Shown in pieces: positions 25,154 to 34,257 of a stretch of 64,000 bases of DNA. A program made the position numbers and the translations under genes. Location: NCBI GenBank assembly GCA_003490025.1, contig DNJC01000145.1, positions 43,278 to 107,277 of the forward strand, written 5' to 3'. Under the pieces are notes generated by a model that was given only the letters and a program-made list of their open reading frames with translations, searched no databases and was not told where the DNA came from. Source of the DNA: Geobacter sp. (GTDB lineage: Bacteria > Desulfobacterota > Desulfuromonadia > Geobacterales > Geobacteraceae). Positions within the stretch are counted from its first letter, which is position 1. Each line of letters begins with the position of its first letter.

Positions 25154-25630
25154 TTATTTAAGATGTTCTCTGTCTTTCCGAATGAGGCTTTCGAAGACGG
25201 CGCGCAGTTCCGGATCCTCTACGGTTTGGGCCTGCTCCGAGATCCAGCCCCGTTCCTCCGGGGTCAGCTCGCGGCGCTTGACCTCCTTCGCCGGGGCTGT
25301 GGTAGCTGGCGCCTTGATCTTGCCGCCTTTCATGTAGATCTCTTTCACCTTCTCCTCGCCCAGCGCCTCGTTCACCTTGGAGATCAGCTCCTTCTTGAGG
25401 AAGTTGAGCTGCTGCATCCAGGGGGCACTGTCGACGTGGATGGTGAGGGTGCCGTCGCGAAAGGCGGCGGGCTGGGCATGGGTGGCGATCCGCTTCCCAA
25501 CGGCTTCGTCCCAGACCACCCAGATCCGCCCTTCGTTCAGCCTGAGTTCGGCCGGGGTCCCGCGCAAAAGGGTGCTCAACAGGTCCGATACGGCCGCGGG
25601 CCTGCGCATCTTGGGGCGCTTGTCAGCCAA
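25154..25630 (-). CDS. DUF721 / DciA-like protein
   Basis: 158 residues. The first half matches the DUF721 fold of DciA, the replicative helicase loader/operator of many bacteria: VSDLLSTLLRGTPAELRLNE, IWVVWDEAVGKRIATHAQPA and LTIHVDSAPWMQQLNFLKKE. The C-terminal half is charged and probably flexible (ELTPEERGWISEQAQTVEDP). No membrane segment. Its 5' end overlaps the gene for a small membrane protein by 8 bp, so both are one transcript. Role in DNA replication is known for some members, inferred here. Confidence 0.8.
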   Translation of the reverse strand: MADKRPKMRRPAAVSDLLSTLLRGTPAELRLNEGRIWVVWDEAVGKRIATHAQPAAFRDGTLTIHVDSAPWMQQLNFLKKELISKVNEALGEEKVKEIYMKGGKIKAPATTAPAKEVKRRELTPEERGWISEQAQTVEDPELRAVFESLIRKDREHLK

Positions 25631-25880
25631 TGCTGTTCCGCTTCTTGTAGATCCTGCCGCCGATAACCTGGCCGCAGACGGCGCTGGCGAGGGTGAAGGG
25701 GATGAACTGGACGCCGAGGCCGACCTTGATCCTCAGGTAGATGATGATGGGGATGGAGATATGCACATAGAACCACCACCCTGGGGAGAACTTCCGGCAG
25801 GTCTCCCGCAGGTATCCCATCGGGATGTTGAAAGCGAGAGCCACCAGCATCAGGATGGCGAGTTGTAGGGCTGTGTGCAT
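25623..25880 (-). CDS. Small membrane protein, unknown function
   Basis: 85 residues with two or three hydrophobic stretches: LQLAILMLVALAFNIPMGYL, WWFYVHISIPIIIYLRI and FTLASAVCGQVIGGRIY, ending in a basic KKRNS tail. No catalytic motif recognised. The ATG at 25880 (minus strand) is preceded by GAGGT at good distance. It is the first gene of a two-gene unit with the DciA-like protein. The Pro-Met-Gly-Tyr-Leu-Arg region resembles small conserved proteins of Geobacter that I cannot name. Likely a real gene because of spacing and start site. Confidence 0.7.
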   Translation of the reverse strand: MHTALQLAILMLVALAFNIPMGYLRETCRKFSPGWWFYVHISIPIIIYLRIKVGLGVQFIPFTLASAVCGQVIGGRIYKKRNSIG

Positions 25881-25970
25881 GCATTACCTCTTTGGATGCT
25901 GAATATTATGAATTAATGCTCCCTTTGTCAATGCGTTCTAGAACGGGGAGCTAAAAGGAAAGGAGTTGTC

Positions 25971-26228
25971 GTGGTTAAAGAGGGAGATTACATCGCTATA
26001 TTCAATTCCATTCATCGCGTGATGGAGGCTGAAAGGCTTCTTAAAGATAAACATCTGAAGGTCCTGCTGATACCGGCGCCCCGTGCCCTTGCCGCCGACT
26101 GCGGTCTGGCCATCAGGTATGCCGATGATATCCGGGGCGAGGTGGAGGGGGCTCTCGCCGAGGCTGGGTTGCTCCCGCGCGACCTGTACCGCAAGGGCGG
26201 GGACGAGTTCGAGAAGGTCGGGGAATAG
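25971..26228 (+). CDS. DUF3343 protein
   Basis: 85 residues: GDYIAIFNSIHRVMEAERLL, then LKVLLIPAPRALAADCGLAI with the conserved cysteine in the ADCGLA motif typical of DUF3343, sometimes described as putative Se/S carrier-like proteins. GTG start 25971 behind AAAGGAG. Alone between the divergent membrane-protein gene and a repeat region; no cysteine desulfurase or selenium gene is nearby. Role unknown. Confidence 0.78.
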   Translation: MVKEGDYIAIFNSIHRVMEAERLLKDKHLKVLLIPAPRALAADCGLAIRYADDIRGEVEGALAEAGLLPRDLYRKGGDEFEKVGE

Positions 26229-26517
26229 CTGTTTTGTACAGATGCGATCTCGCCCCATCTCTCCCTCGCCCTCCGGGAGAGGGTTGGGGTGAGGGAGTCT
26301 GCCCGGGCAACACAATCCCTTCGTGGATGCGCCCTCACCCCTGCCCCTCTCCCGGAGGGTGAGGGGAATGACACCGTTGCCGTAGCCTGAAGGGGGAGGA
26401 CGTGTCCGCCGTAGCCTGAATGGCGAAGGCGGAAATCGCGGCAGGAATGCCGCTCCTACCGGACCTTGTCGCCGCCTCGTAGGCGGCCTTGCCACAATGC
26501 TTTTGCCGATATTTCTC
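26229..26517. repeat. GC-rich palindromic repeat region before ffh
   Basis: No gene. Two inverted copies of a CCCTCNCCCTCCGGGAGAGG type unit (about 26261-26295 and 26330-26369), two copies of GCCGTAGCCTGAA (about 26380 and 26410), and the reverse complement of GTAGGAGCGGCATTCCTGCC (about 26435-26459), which also occurs at 32420-32560. These are REP-like interspersed elements; some may form hairpins ending the upstream transcript. Confidence 0.7.
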
Positions 26518-26547
26518 TTGACAATATGCGATGATCTACACTAAAGT
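26518..26547 (+). promoter_or_regulatory. Candidate promoter of the ffh operon
   Basis: Perfect TTGACA at 26518-26523, 18-base spacer, TAAAGT at 26542-26547 (4 of 6 matches). It stands about 95 bp before the ffh ATG, after the repeat region. The -10 is weak; TACACT at 26537 is an alternative with a too-short spacer. Confidence 0.45.
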
Positions 26548-26642
26548 GACTCTCTTGCCGCGGGATATCTCTGCGCTTTTTCCGGCGCGCCCGGCGGCTT
26601 CCGTGAAATAATCTAGCTTTTTTAGCTACTTATAGGTTTAAG

Positions 26643-28007
<1,365 letters not shown>

Positions 28008-28115
28008 CCGTTCTCTTTGACGATAAAAAGAGATCAAGTAGAGTTAGTAAGTTCCGATACACAACCTAAAAAGAAATGGCGGATCCACAGGGTCCGAGAA
28101 CACCAGGAGGAAGAA

Positions 28116-28382
28116 ATGGCAATAAAGATCAGACTTGCACGTGCGGGCGCTAAGAAGAAACCCTTTTACCAGGTAGTGGTTGCTGACTGCCGTTGCCGCA
28201 GGGACGGGCGTTTCATCGAGAACGTCGGTACCTACGACCCGAACAAGAACCCGGCGGTTTACAACCTGGAAGAAGGGAAGACCCTTGAGTGGCTCGGCAA
28301 AGGCGCGCAGCCTACCGACACGGTCAAGCAGATCCTGAAAAAGGTCGGTATTTGGGAGAAGTTCGTCTCTCCGGCCGCTTAA
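28116..28382 (+). CDS. rpsP: 30S ribosomal protein S16
   Basis: 88 residues starting MAIKIRLARAGAKKKPFYQV with the conserved FYQVVVADCRCRRDGRFIE and VGTYDPNKNP. The open frame extends upstream to 28017, but ATG 28116 follows AGGAGG by 5 bases and matches the family start. Binds 16S rRNA during 30S assembly. Lies 108 bp after ffh and 51 bp before khpA, an order common in bacteria. Confidence 0.97.
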   Translation: MAIKIRLARAGAKKKPFYQVVVADCRCRRDGRFIENVGTYDPNKNPAVYNLEEGKTLEWLGKGAQPTDTVKQILKKVGIWEKFVSPAA

Positions 28383-28433
28383 TTCTCGTACGGTCCGGTC
28401 AGCCGGATATCCCACACTACAGAGGATAGCGAC

Positions 28434-28664
28434 ATGAAAGAGCTTGTTGAGACCATCGCCAGGGCACTTGTTGACGACCCCAGCCAGGTGCGCGCCACCG
28501 AGGAGTTGGAAGAAGAGACCAACGTAATCAAGCTAACCGTCGCAAAAGAGGACATGGGACGTATCATCGGCAAGGAAGGTCGCACTGCAAAGGCGATTCG
28601 CACCCTGCTGAACGCCGTTTCCACTAAGGACAACAAGAAGGCGATCCTTAAGATTGTAGAGTGA
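28434..28664 (+). CDS. khpA: KH-domain RNA-binding protein KhpA
   Basis: 76 residues forming a single KH domain; the GXXG loop is visible as IIGKEGRTAKAIRTLL near residues 43-58. KhpA (YlqC) usually pairs with KhpB to bind mRNA/sRNA. Its place between rpsP and rimM is conserved in many genomes. ATG 28434 follows an AGAGG stretch. Stop is 3 bp before rimM. Cytoplasmic. Confidence 0.93.
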   Translation: MKELVETIARALVDDPSQVRATEELEEETNVIKLTVAKEDMGRIIGKEGRTAKAIRTLLNAVSTKDNKKAILKIVE

Positions 28665-28667
28665 TAG

Positions 28668-29186
28668 ATGTCCGGTAGTAAAAAGTTATTGATCGGAAAG
28701 ATCCAGGCGACACAAGGGATCAAGGGACAGTTGCGGGTCATCCCCTTTGCGGGGGATGCATCCAGCATCTCTGAGCTTGACACCATTTATGTGAAGTCCC
28801 CCGCGGGAGCCATGGAGCAATTCTCCGTGGCGAGCGCCAAAGCGCACGGCAAGAGGGTCATCTTGACCCTCAAGTCGTTCGACAACATAAACCAGGTGCT
28901 GCACCTCGTCGGCAGGGAACTCTACGCCGAACGGGGCGCGCTTCCGGAACTCCCCTCTGACGAGTTCTACTGGTCCGACCTCCTGGGGCTCCAGGTATGG
29001 ACCTCGGACGGGGAAGAGCTGGGAGAGCTGGTCGACATCATCGAGACCGGCAGCAACGACGTTTACGTGGTAAAGAAGAACGGGCGCGAGGTGCTGATTC
29101 CCGCGCTCGAGGATGTGGTGCTCTCGATCGACCTCCAGGCAGGACGCATGACGGTCTCTCTACCAGAGGGGCTTCTCGATCTATGA
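28668..29186 (+). CDS. rimM: Ribosome maturation factor RimM
   Basis: 172 residues. N-terminal domain: LLIGKIQATQGIKGQLRVIP with the G-x-x-x-G-x-x-G-x-x-R pattern. C-terminal PRC-barrel: FYWSDLLGLQVWTSDGEELG and VLIPALEDVVLSIDLQAGRM. Assists 30S head assembly with S19. Overlaps trmD through ATGA, indicating coupled translation. Confidence 0.96.
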   Translation: MSGSKKLLIGKIQATQGIKGQLRVIPFAGDASSISELDTIYVKSPAGAMEQFSVASAKAHGKRVILTLKSFDNINQVLHLVGRELYAERGALPELPSDEFYWSDLLGLQVWTSDGEELGELVDIIETGSNDVYVVKKNGREVLIPALEDVVLSIDLQAGRMTVSLPEGLLDL

Positions 29187-29938
29187 AGTTCGACATCCTG
29201 ACCCTTTTCCCGGCCATGTTCGACGGCCCGCTGACGGAGAGCATCCTGAAGCGCGCCAGCGAGAAGGGGCTGATAGAGATCGCCCTGCACAACATCCGCG
29301 ACTGGGCCCTCGACAAGCACTCCACGGCGGACGACGCCCCTTACGGCGGCGGCGCCGGGATGGTCATGAAGGTCGAGCCGATCGCGGGGGCCATCGAAGC
29401 GGTCAAGACGCAGAACCCGAATTCGAAGGTGATCCTGACCACCCCCTGTGGGCGCCCCTTCAACCACGCGGTTGCGGAGGAGCTTTCCCGGGAGGAAGGG
29501 GTCATCATCATCTGCGGCCGGTACGAAGGAGTCGACGAGCGGGTGCGGACCCTTTTCGTCGACGACGAGATCTCCCTCGGGGATTTCGTTCTGACCGGCG
29601 GGGAGATCGCCGCCATGGTGATCGTCGACGCCGTTTCCCGGCTGGTGCCGGGAGTGTTGGGCAGCGACGAATCGGCCCAGTACGACTCGTTTGCAGACGG
29701 GCTCCTGGAGTACCCGCAGTACACCAGGCCCCCGGAATTCCGGGGCGAGAAGGTTCCCGACATGCTCCTTTCCGGCAACCATGCCGCGATCGCCAAGTGG
29801 CGGCGCAAGGAGCAGATCAGGAGAACGCTCGCCTCCCGTCCCGAACTCCTCGATGGGATCGAGTGGAGCAAGGCGGACAAGAAGCTTTTGGCGGAGATCG
29901 GTTCAGGCGCCGAAGCCTTGGCGAAGGCGGCCCGATGA
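29183..29938 (+). CDS. trmD: tRNA (guanine-N1)-methyltransferase
   Basis: 251 residues. SPOUT trefoil-knot enzyme methylating G37 of tRNA. Seen: MKFDILTLFPAMFDGPL, DDAPYGGGAGMVMK, ICGRYEGVDERV, and EISLGDFVLTGGEIAAMVI, all catalytic-core motifs. ATG 29183 overlaps the rimM stop; the frame is open further upstream but that is within rimM. Its stop overlaps the next methyltransferase start in the same ATGA manner. Confidence 0.97.
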   Translation: MKFDILTLFPAMFDGPLTESILKRASEKGLIEIALHNIRDWALDKHSTADDAPYGGGAGMVMKVEPIAGAIEAVKTQNPNSKVILTTPCGRPFNHAVAEELSREEGVIIICGRYEGVDERVRTLFVDDEISLGDFVLTGGEIAAMVIVDAVSRLVPGVLGSDESAQYDSFADGLLEYPQYTRPPEFRGEKVPDMLLSGNHAAIAKWRRKEQIRRTLASRPELLDGIEWSKADKKLLAEIGSGAEALAKAAR

Positions 29939-30498
29939 CCTCGGCTAATTTCAGCATCGCGCTGGTCCACTTCCCGGTCTACGACAAGAACAAGGATGTC
30001 GTGGCGACGGCGGTGACCAATCTGGACATCCACGACATAGCACGGCTCTCCCGCACCTACGGGCTGTCCCGCTATTACATCGTGACGCCGGTCGAGGAAC
30101 AGCGAAAGCTCGTTGAGAAGATCAGGACGCACTGGCTTGAAGGTTGGGGTTCGACCTACAACCCGAAGCGGAAGATGGCGCTGGAGCTTCTGCAGACCGA
30201 GAGCAGGGTCGAGGACGCGGCAGCCGACATCGAGACGCGCACCGGCAAAAGGCCGAAGATCGTGGTGACGGGGGCAGCCGGTCGTCCCAACAGCGTCACC
30301 TTCGCCGAGATGAGGAAGCTCATCGAGGCAGACCCCGAACAGCCCTTCCTGCTCCTCCTGGGGACTGGGTGGGGACTGATCGAGCAGGTCTTCGACAGGA
30401 GCGATCTGGTTCTGGAGCCGATCAAGGGTGGCAGCGACTACAACCACCTTTCGGTCCGTTCCGCGGCGTCGATCATGCTGGACAGGCTTTTTGGATAG
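29935..30498 (+). CDS. SPOUT-type RNA methyltransferase (TM1570-like, PF09936)
   Basis: 187 residues. SIALVHFPVYDKNKDVVATA and LDIHDIARLSRTYGLSRYYI at the N-terminus; the C-terminal SAM-binding knot is PFLLLLGTGWGLIEQVFDRS followed by LEPIKGGSDYNHLSVRSA. It matches, from memory, the family of Thermotoga TM1570, which also sits beside trmD. The RNA target is unknown to me. ATG 29935 overlaps the trmD stop, so both are made together. It precedes rplS by 123 bp. Confidence 0.85.
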   Translation: MTSANFSIALVHFPVYDKNKDVVATAVTNLDIHDIARLSRTYGLSRYYIVTPVEEQRKLVEKIRTHWLEGWGSTYNPKRKMALELLQTESRVEDAAADIETRTGKRPKIVVTGAAGRPNSVTFAEMRKLIEADPEQPFLLLLGTGWGLIEQVFDRSDLVLEPIKGGSDYNHLSVRSAASIMLDRLFG

Positions 30499-30621
30499 GA
30501 AAGAAGGGCGGCGTTCCTGCCGCGATGAGTTGTAGGGATAGCAGGTTTGGAAAGAGACGGCGTAATTGCCAAAGCTTACATCTTGCAAGACTAGAGGTTA
30601 CAGATAAGGGAGGAAGTACGG

Positions 30622-30978
30622 ATGAACAAGATCGATTACATTGAAATGGCGCAGATGAAGAAGAATATCCCCAAGTTTGTCCCGGGCGACACCATCAAGG
30701 TGCAGGTCAGGATCGTCGAGGGTGACAAGAGCCGTATCCAGGCGTTCCAGGGCGTATGCCTCGGCCGTCAGAACGGCGGGATTCGTGAGTCCTTTACCGT
30801 CAGGAAGATCTCCAACGGCGTTGGCGTCGAGAGGGTTTTCCCGCTGCACTCCCCGTCCGTAGAGGCGATTGAAGTCGTGACTCGCGGTCAGGTACGTCGC
30901 GCCAAGCTTTACTACCTGCGCAAGCTGCGTGGCAAGGCTTCCAGGATCAAAGAAAGAAAGTACGTTGCCGGCCAGTAG
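30622..30978 (+). CDS. rplS: 50S ribosomal protein L19
   Basis: 118 residues. FVPGDTIKVQVRIVEGDKSR, IQAFQGVCLGRQNGGIRESF and VFPLHSPSVEAIEV are conserved L19 segments; the tail RRAKLYYLRKLRGKASRIKE is typical. ATG 30622 follows GGGAGGA. Located at the 30S-50S interface. A strong terminator follows, closing the ffh operon. Confidence 0.97.
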   Translation: MNKIDYIEMAQMKKNIPKFVPGDTIKVQVRIVEGDKSRIQAFQGVCLGRQNGGIRESFTVRKISNGVGVERVFPLHSPSVEAIEVVTRGQVRRAKLYYLRKLRGKASRIKERKYVAGQ

Positions 30979-30988
30979 GTCGCAGAGA

Positions 30989-31017
30989 AAGCCCCGGGTG
31001 ACCGGGGCTTTTTTTTT
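30989..31017 (+). terminator. Intrinsic terminator of the ffh-rplS operon
   Basis: Perfect 9-bp stem AAGCCCCGG (30989-30997) and CCGGGGCTT (31002-31010) with loop GTGA, then T through 31017. Directly followed by the simple repeat TTAACCCTTTAACCC and an inverted-repeat element. Confidence 0.92.
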
Positions 31018-31032
31018 AACCCTTTAACCCTT

Positions 31033-31183
31033 TAACCCTTGGCACGGAGAAAATCTGAGCCAATCTGAGAAGGCGAAAGGCTTTGAGGGAAGCAAACAAA
31101 ACCTCAAACCGTTTGCCACAGAGGAAATCTGAGAAAATCTGTTTTTCTCAGAAGTTCTCAGATTATCTCCGTGCCAATGGTTC
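31033..31183. mobile_element. Inverted-repeat element, copy 4 (non-coding, about 150 bp)
   Basis: Left end CCTTGGCACGGAGAAAATCT (from about 31036), right end at 31145-31183 finishing ATCTCCGTGCCAATGGTTC. The inner motif AAACCGTTTGCCACAGAGG (from about 31105) matches the inner motif of copy 3. Lies between the rplS terminator and rnhB, preceded by a TTAACCCTTTAACCC simple repeat (31016-31037). No ORF inside. Confidence 0.8.
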
Positions 31184-31219
31184 AGGTTTTTCGCCTCCCT
31201 CGTCTTTTAATGGAATGTT

Positions 31220-31906
31220 ATGACCGGTCTTTTCCCCGACAACCCGCCTCTCGACATGCTCGCCCTCGAGGGGCAGGCGATGCGGCGCGGCTATCGCCGG
31301 ATCGCCGGCATCGACGAGGCCGGCCGCGGCCCGCTCGCCGGCCCCGTCGTGGCCGCCGCGGTCGTCCTGCCCGACGGACTGCTCCTCCCGGGCGTCAACG
31401 ACTCCAAGCAGTTGACGGAGGATATGAGGGAACGGCTCTTTGACGTCATCCATCGCGAGGCACTGGCGATAGGCGTCGGTATCGGCGACCATGCCCTCAT
31501 CGACAGCATCAACATCCTCCAGGCTACCCTCTCGGCCATGCGCGACGCCGTCAACGCCTTGAGTTTCACTCCGGATTTCCTCCTCATCGACGGCATTTCC
31601 AGCATTCCCATGAACATCCCGCAGCGCACGGTGAAGAAGGGCGATTCCCTCAGCCTCTCCATCGCGGCAGCCTCCATCATCGCCAAGGTGACGCGGGACC
31701 GGATGATGGTGGAGTACGACGCCCAGTACCCCGGCTACGGTTTCTCCAGCCACAAAGGTTACGGAGCGGCCACGCATCTTGCCGCCATAGCGGCACTCGG
31801 CCCCTGTCCCATTCACCGCAAAAGCTTCAGCGGGGTGAAGGAACATCTGTCTGCCGAGCAGAAAAATGACTCTGCCGCGCCCTCCACCGGACTCTTCTCT
31901 TTCTAG
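31220..31906 (+). CDS. rnhB: Ribonuclease HII
   Basis: 228 residues. RRIAGIDEAGRGPLAGPVVA contains the first catalytic D-E pair; the later LLIDGISS and DSLSLSIAAASIIAKVTRDR hold the other acidic residues, and YPGYGFSSHKGYGAATH follows. It removes ribonucleotides from DNA-RNA hybrids. ATG 31220 is about 37 bp after the inverted-repeat element; ribosome-binding site weak (TGGAAT). yraN follows on the same strand. Confidence 0.95.
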   Translation: MTGLFPDNPPLDMLALEGQAMRRGYRRIAGIDEAGRGPLAGPVVAAAVVLPDGLLLPGVNDSKQLTEDMRERLFDVIHREALAIGVGIGDHALIDSINILQATLSAMRDAVNALSFTPDFLLIDGISSIPMNIPQRTVKKGDSLSLSIAAASIIAKVTRDRMMVEYDAQYPGYGFSSHKGYGAATHLAAIAALGPCPIHRKSFSGVKEHLSAEQKNDSAAPSTGLFSF

Positions 31907-32014
31907 CTCAGCAATCAAAACTTAAAAGAATCGAGTGCTCGACTATGTGCCGGCTGAACTAGCTGCTACACTGTGTGTGTTTGCTGGGCAGTCGTGTGTC
32001 TACGAGGGGCGGCC

Positions 32015-32392
32015 ATGCCGGTTAAGAGTAACAACAGCTCGCTCGGTGGGGTAGGTGAGTCAATCGCAGTCACCTACCTGAAGGGACAGGGCTTCAAGAT
32101 AGTAGAGTGTAACTTTCGCAGCGTCTGCGGTGAGATCGACGTCGTTGCGAGGGACGGACGGACCATCGTGTTCGTCGAGGTGAAGTGCCGCAAAAACGCC
32201 AACTACGGCCCTCCGCAGCTGGCCGTCACCCCCTTCAAACAGCGGCAGATATCGAAGGCCGCGCTGGTCTGGCTCTCGAGGAGGAAGCTGTACGATGCCG
32301 ATGCCCGCTTCGACGTCGTCGCCATCGTGCTCCATGAACATGAACTCCCGGAGATCGAGCATATCCGGAATGCATTTGATCTGGCATATTAA
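32015..32392 (+). CDS. YraN family protein (UPF0102)
   Basis: 125 residues. GESIAVTYLKGQGFKIVECN, FRSVCGEIDVVARDGRTIVF and VEVKCRKNANYGPPQLAV show the endonuclease-like fold with GEID and VEVK (D...ExK pattern). Function is poorly defined; commonly linked to rnhB. The frame extends upstream to 31973, but ATG 32015 has GAGGGGC before it and the conserved part begins there. Confidence 0.88.
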   Translation: MPVKSNNSSLGGVGESIAVTYLKGQGFKIVECNFRSVCGEIDVVARDGRTIVFVEVKCRKNANYGPPQLAVTPFKQRQISKAALVWLSRRKLYDADARFDVVAIVLHEHELPEIEHIRNAFDLAY

Positions 32393-32410
32393 GCTGCCTG
32401 ACCAGCGACA

Positions 32411-32598
32411 GTCGTCACCACCTGTAGGAGCGGCATTCCTGCCGCGATCAGCGCCCTCACCCCGACCCTCTCCCGGAGGGCGAGGGAGAGTTAGTGAGAG
32501 GCGAAAGAAGTCGTCACCACCTGTAGGAGCGGCATTCCTGCCGCGATCGGCGCCCTCACCCCGACCCTTTCCCGGAGGGCGAGGGAGAGCTGGTGAGA
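32411..32598. repeat. Two tandem copies of an about 88-bp GC-rich repeat, period 99 bp
   Basis: Copy one starts at 32411, copy two at 32510; both begin GTCGTCACCACCTGTAGGAG and contain GGAGCGGCATTCCTGCCGCG, GCCCTCACCCCGACCCT and CCCGGAGGGCGAGGGAGAG. They differ at only a few positions. The central parts are palindromic. Related single units are found in the region before ffh (26229-26517) and a fragment at about 30508. Confidence 0.85.
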
Positions 32599-32615
32599 CA
32601 TTAAAGGAGTACGAC

Positions 32616-33056
32616 ATGCAGATAGTCACCATAATCTACCGCCTGGCCGTTTCCCTCTGGCTCGGAGGCGCCGCACTTTTCACCTTCATGCTCACCCCGA
32701 TACTGTTCCGCGGGGAGAGCCGCGACGTGGCGGGACGGATCGTCGGGCTCTTGTTCCCGGGCTATTTCCGCTGGGGGCTCGCCTGCGGCGTCGTCGCCAT
32801 CGTCTGCCGCGTCATCCTCTCCGGCAAAGGGATGGTCCCGGCCGCGGCCATCATCGCCGTCATGCTCCTCCTCTCCTCCTTCCAGGCTTTCTACATCGAG
32901 CCGAAGGCGGCCGAACTGAAACGACAGATAGTATCTTTCGAGACCACCTCCAAGGATGATCCCCTGCGCAAGGAGTTCTCCAAGCTCCACGGCGTCTCGG
33001 CGGTCTGCAACCTCACGGTGATAGTCGGCGGCGTGGTGCTCGTGGTCCTTTTCTAG
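32616..33056 (+). CDS. DUF4149-type integral membrane protein
   Basis: 146 residues with four hydrophobic segments: VTIIYRLAVSLWLGGAALFT, YFRWGLACGVVAIVCRVIL, AAAIIAVMLLLSSFQAFYI and VCNLTVIVGGVVLVVLF. The FTFMLTPILF region and EFSKLHGVSAV before the last helix fit the DUF4149 family, whose role I do not know. ATG 32616 has AAAGGAG upstream. Lies between two repeat regions. Confidence 0.78.
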   Translation: MQIVTIIYRLAVSLWLGGAALFTFMLTPILFRGESRDVAGRIVGLLFPGYFRWGLACGVVAIVCRVILSGKGMVPAAAIIAVMLLLSSFQAFYIEPKAAELKRQIVSFETTSKDDPLRKEFSKLHGVSAVCNLTVIVGGVVLVVLF

Positions 33057-33405
33057 CAGCCGACGACGTCTCCTTCCAAGCAAACAGGGGAAGGAGTCTT
33101 ATGAGGCGCTGGTCACCCTCTCACTCTGTCCAACTTTCCCCTCCCCCGGAGGGGGAGGGCCAGGGAGGGGGGCATCCCTCGCGCGTCAAACCGACCTTCC
33201 CCCCTCCCAGCCTCCCCCCTCCGGGGGGAGGAGCTATGAACTTCTCGTTACCTGAGCTATTCCGGTACTCTCCCCGACGATTAAGCCCTCCTCCCTGCCT
33301 GCTCGCTTAAGCGCCTACAGTGCGCAAGCGTGCTGACAGTCGCAAGAAGTTTGCAAAAACCACCCTCCCTGTGCTAGTAATGAGAAAAAAATTGCGGAGA
33401 AGCTA
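33057..33405. repeat. Gene-free stretch with GC-rich palindromes
   Basis: Contains CCCCTCCCCCGGAGGGGGAG (about 33140-33160) and CCTCCCCCCTCCGGGGGGAG (about 33210-33230), both self-complementary, plus GGGAGGGGGGCAT and its near reverse complement. Similar palindromes occur at 36045-36160. No plausible gene; short open frames here lack start sites and family features. Confidence 0.7.
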
Positions 33406-34257
33406 ATGGACTTTACCGTTGCCCTGGCCCAGATCAAGCCGAAGCTCGGCTGCCTGGACGACAACCTGGCCCTCATTGAGGCCGCTATAGAAAAGGGTAT
33501 CGCCGCCGGCGCCGACCTCGTGGTCTTCCCGGAACTCGCCCTTACCGGCTACTTTCTGAAGGATCTCGTGCCCGAGGTGGCGCTGCGCCTCGATGCACCG
33601 CAGATCGAGAGGCTGAAAATCCTCTCCAAACGCATCTCCATCGCCGTCGGTCTGGTCGAGGTTTCCTCCGACTTCCGGTTCTTCAACTCTGCGCTCTACC
33701 TCGAAGACGGAGAGATCCGCCACGTGCACCGGAAGGTGTACCTGCCGACCTACGGCCTGTTCGACGAGCAGCGCTACCTCGCCCGGGGCGACCGTTTCCG
33801 CGCCTTCGATACCCGTTTCGGCCGCGTCGGCATGCTGATCTGCGAGGACATGTGGCACCTTTCCGCCCCGTACATCCTCGCCATGGACGGCGCCATGACG
33901 CTCATCTGCCTTTCTTCCAGCCCGGGACGCGGCATAAGCGGCACCGAGGGGCTGGGGTCGGCGGCAGCGTGGCAGAAACTCACTTCCACCACGGCGATGT
34001 TCCTGAACTGCCGGGTCTTCTACTGCAACCGCGTGGGGTACGAGGACGGCATCAACTTCTGGGGCGGCTCGGAGGCGATCGGACCTTCGGGAGATGTGAC
34101 CGACCGCGGCGCCATTCTCGAGGAAGATTTCGTCGTCGCCAAGGTGGACGGCGGGGCGCTTCGCCGCGAGCGTATCTTCTCGCCGATGATGCGCGACGAA
34201 AACCTCGCCATAACGGTGAAAGAATTGAAAAGAATCGACAGGGAGAACCAGTGCTGA
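33406..34257 (+). CDS. Nitrilase-superfamily amidohydrolase, likely glutaminase partner of NadE
   Basis: 283 residues of the carbon-nitrogen hydrolase fold. The catalytic triad is visible: Glu in VVFPELALTGYF, Lys in HRKVYLPTYGLFDEQRYL, and Cys in GMLICEDMWH. The GLFDEQRYL and ICEDMW motifs are those of the glutaminase half of glutamine-dependent NAD synthetases. Its stop overlaps the start of nadE, so it probably supplies ammonia to NadE as a separate subunit. In many bacteria the two are fused. ATG 33406 is well placed after CGGAGA. Confidence 0.85.
   Translation: MDFTVALAQIKPKLGCLDDNLALIEAAIEKGIAAGADLVVFPELALTGYFLKDLVPEVALRLDAPQIERLKILSKRISIAVGLVEVSSDFRFFNSALYLEDGEIRHVHRKVYLPTYGLFDEQRYLARGDRFRAFDTRFGRVGMLICEDMWHLSAPYILAMDGAMTLICLSSSPGRGISGTEGLGSAAAWQKLTSTTAMFLNCRVFYCNRVGYEDGINFWGGSEAIGPSGDVTDRGAILEEDFVVAKVDGGALRRERIFSPMMRDENLAITVKELKRIDRENQC

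Noticed and set aside
32411..32598. CRISPR array
   Set aside because: Only two long units with 99-bp period, no short spacers, no cas genes in the window.
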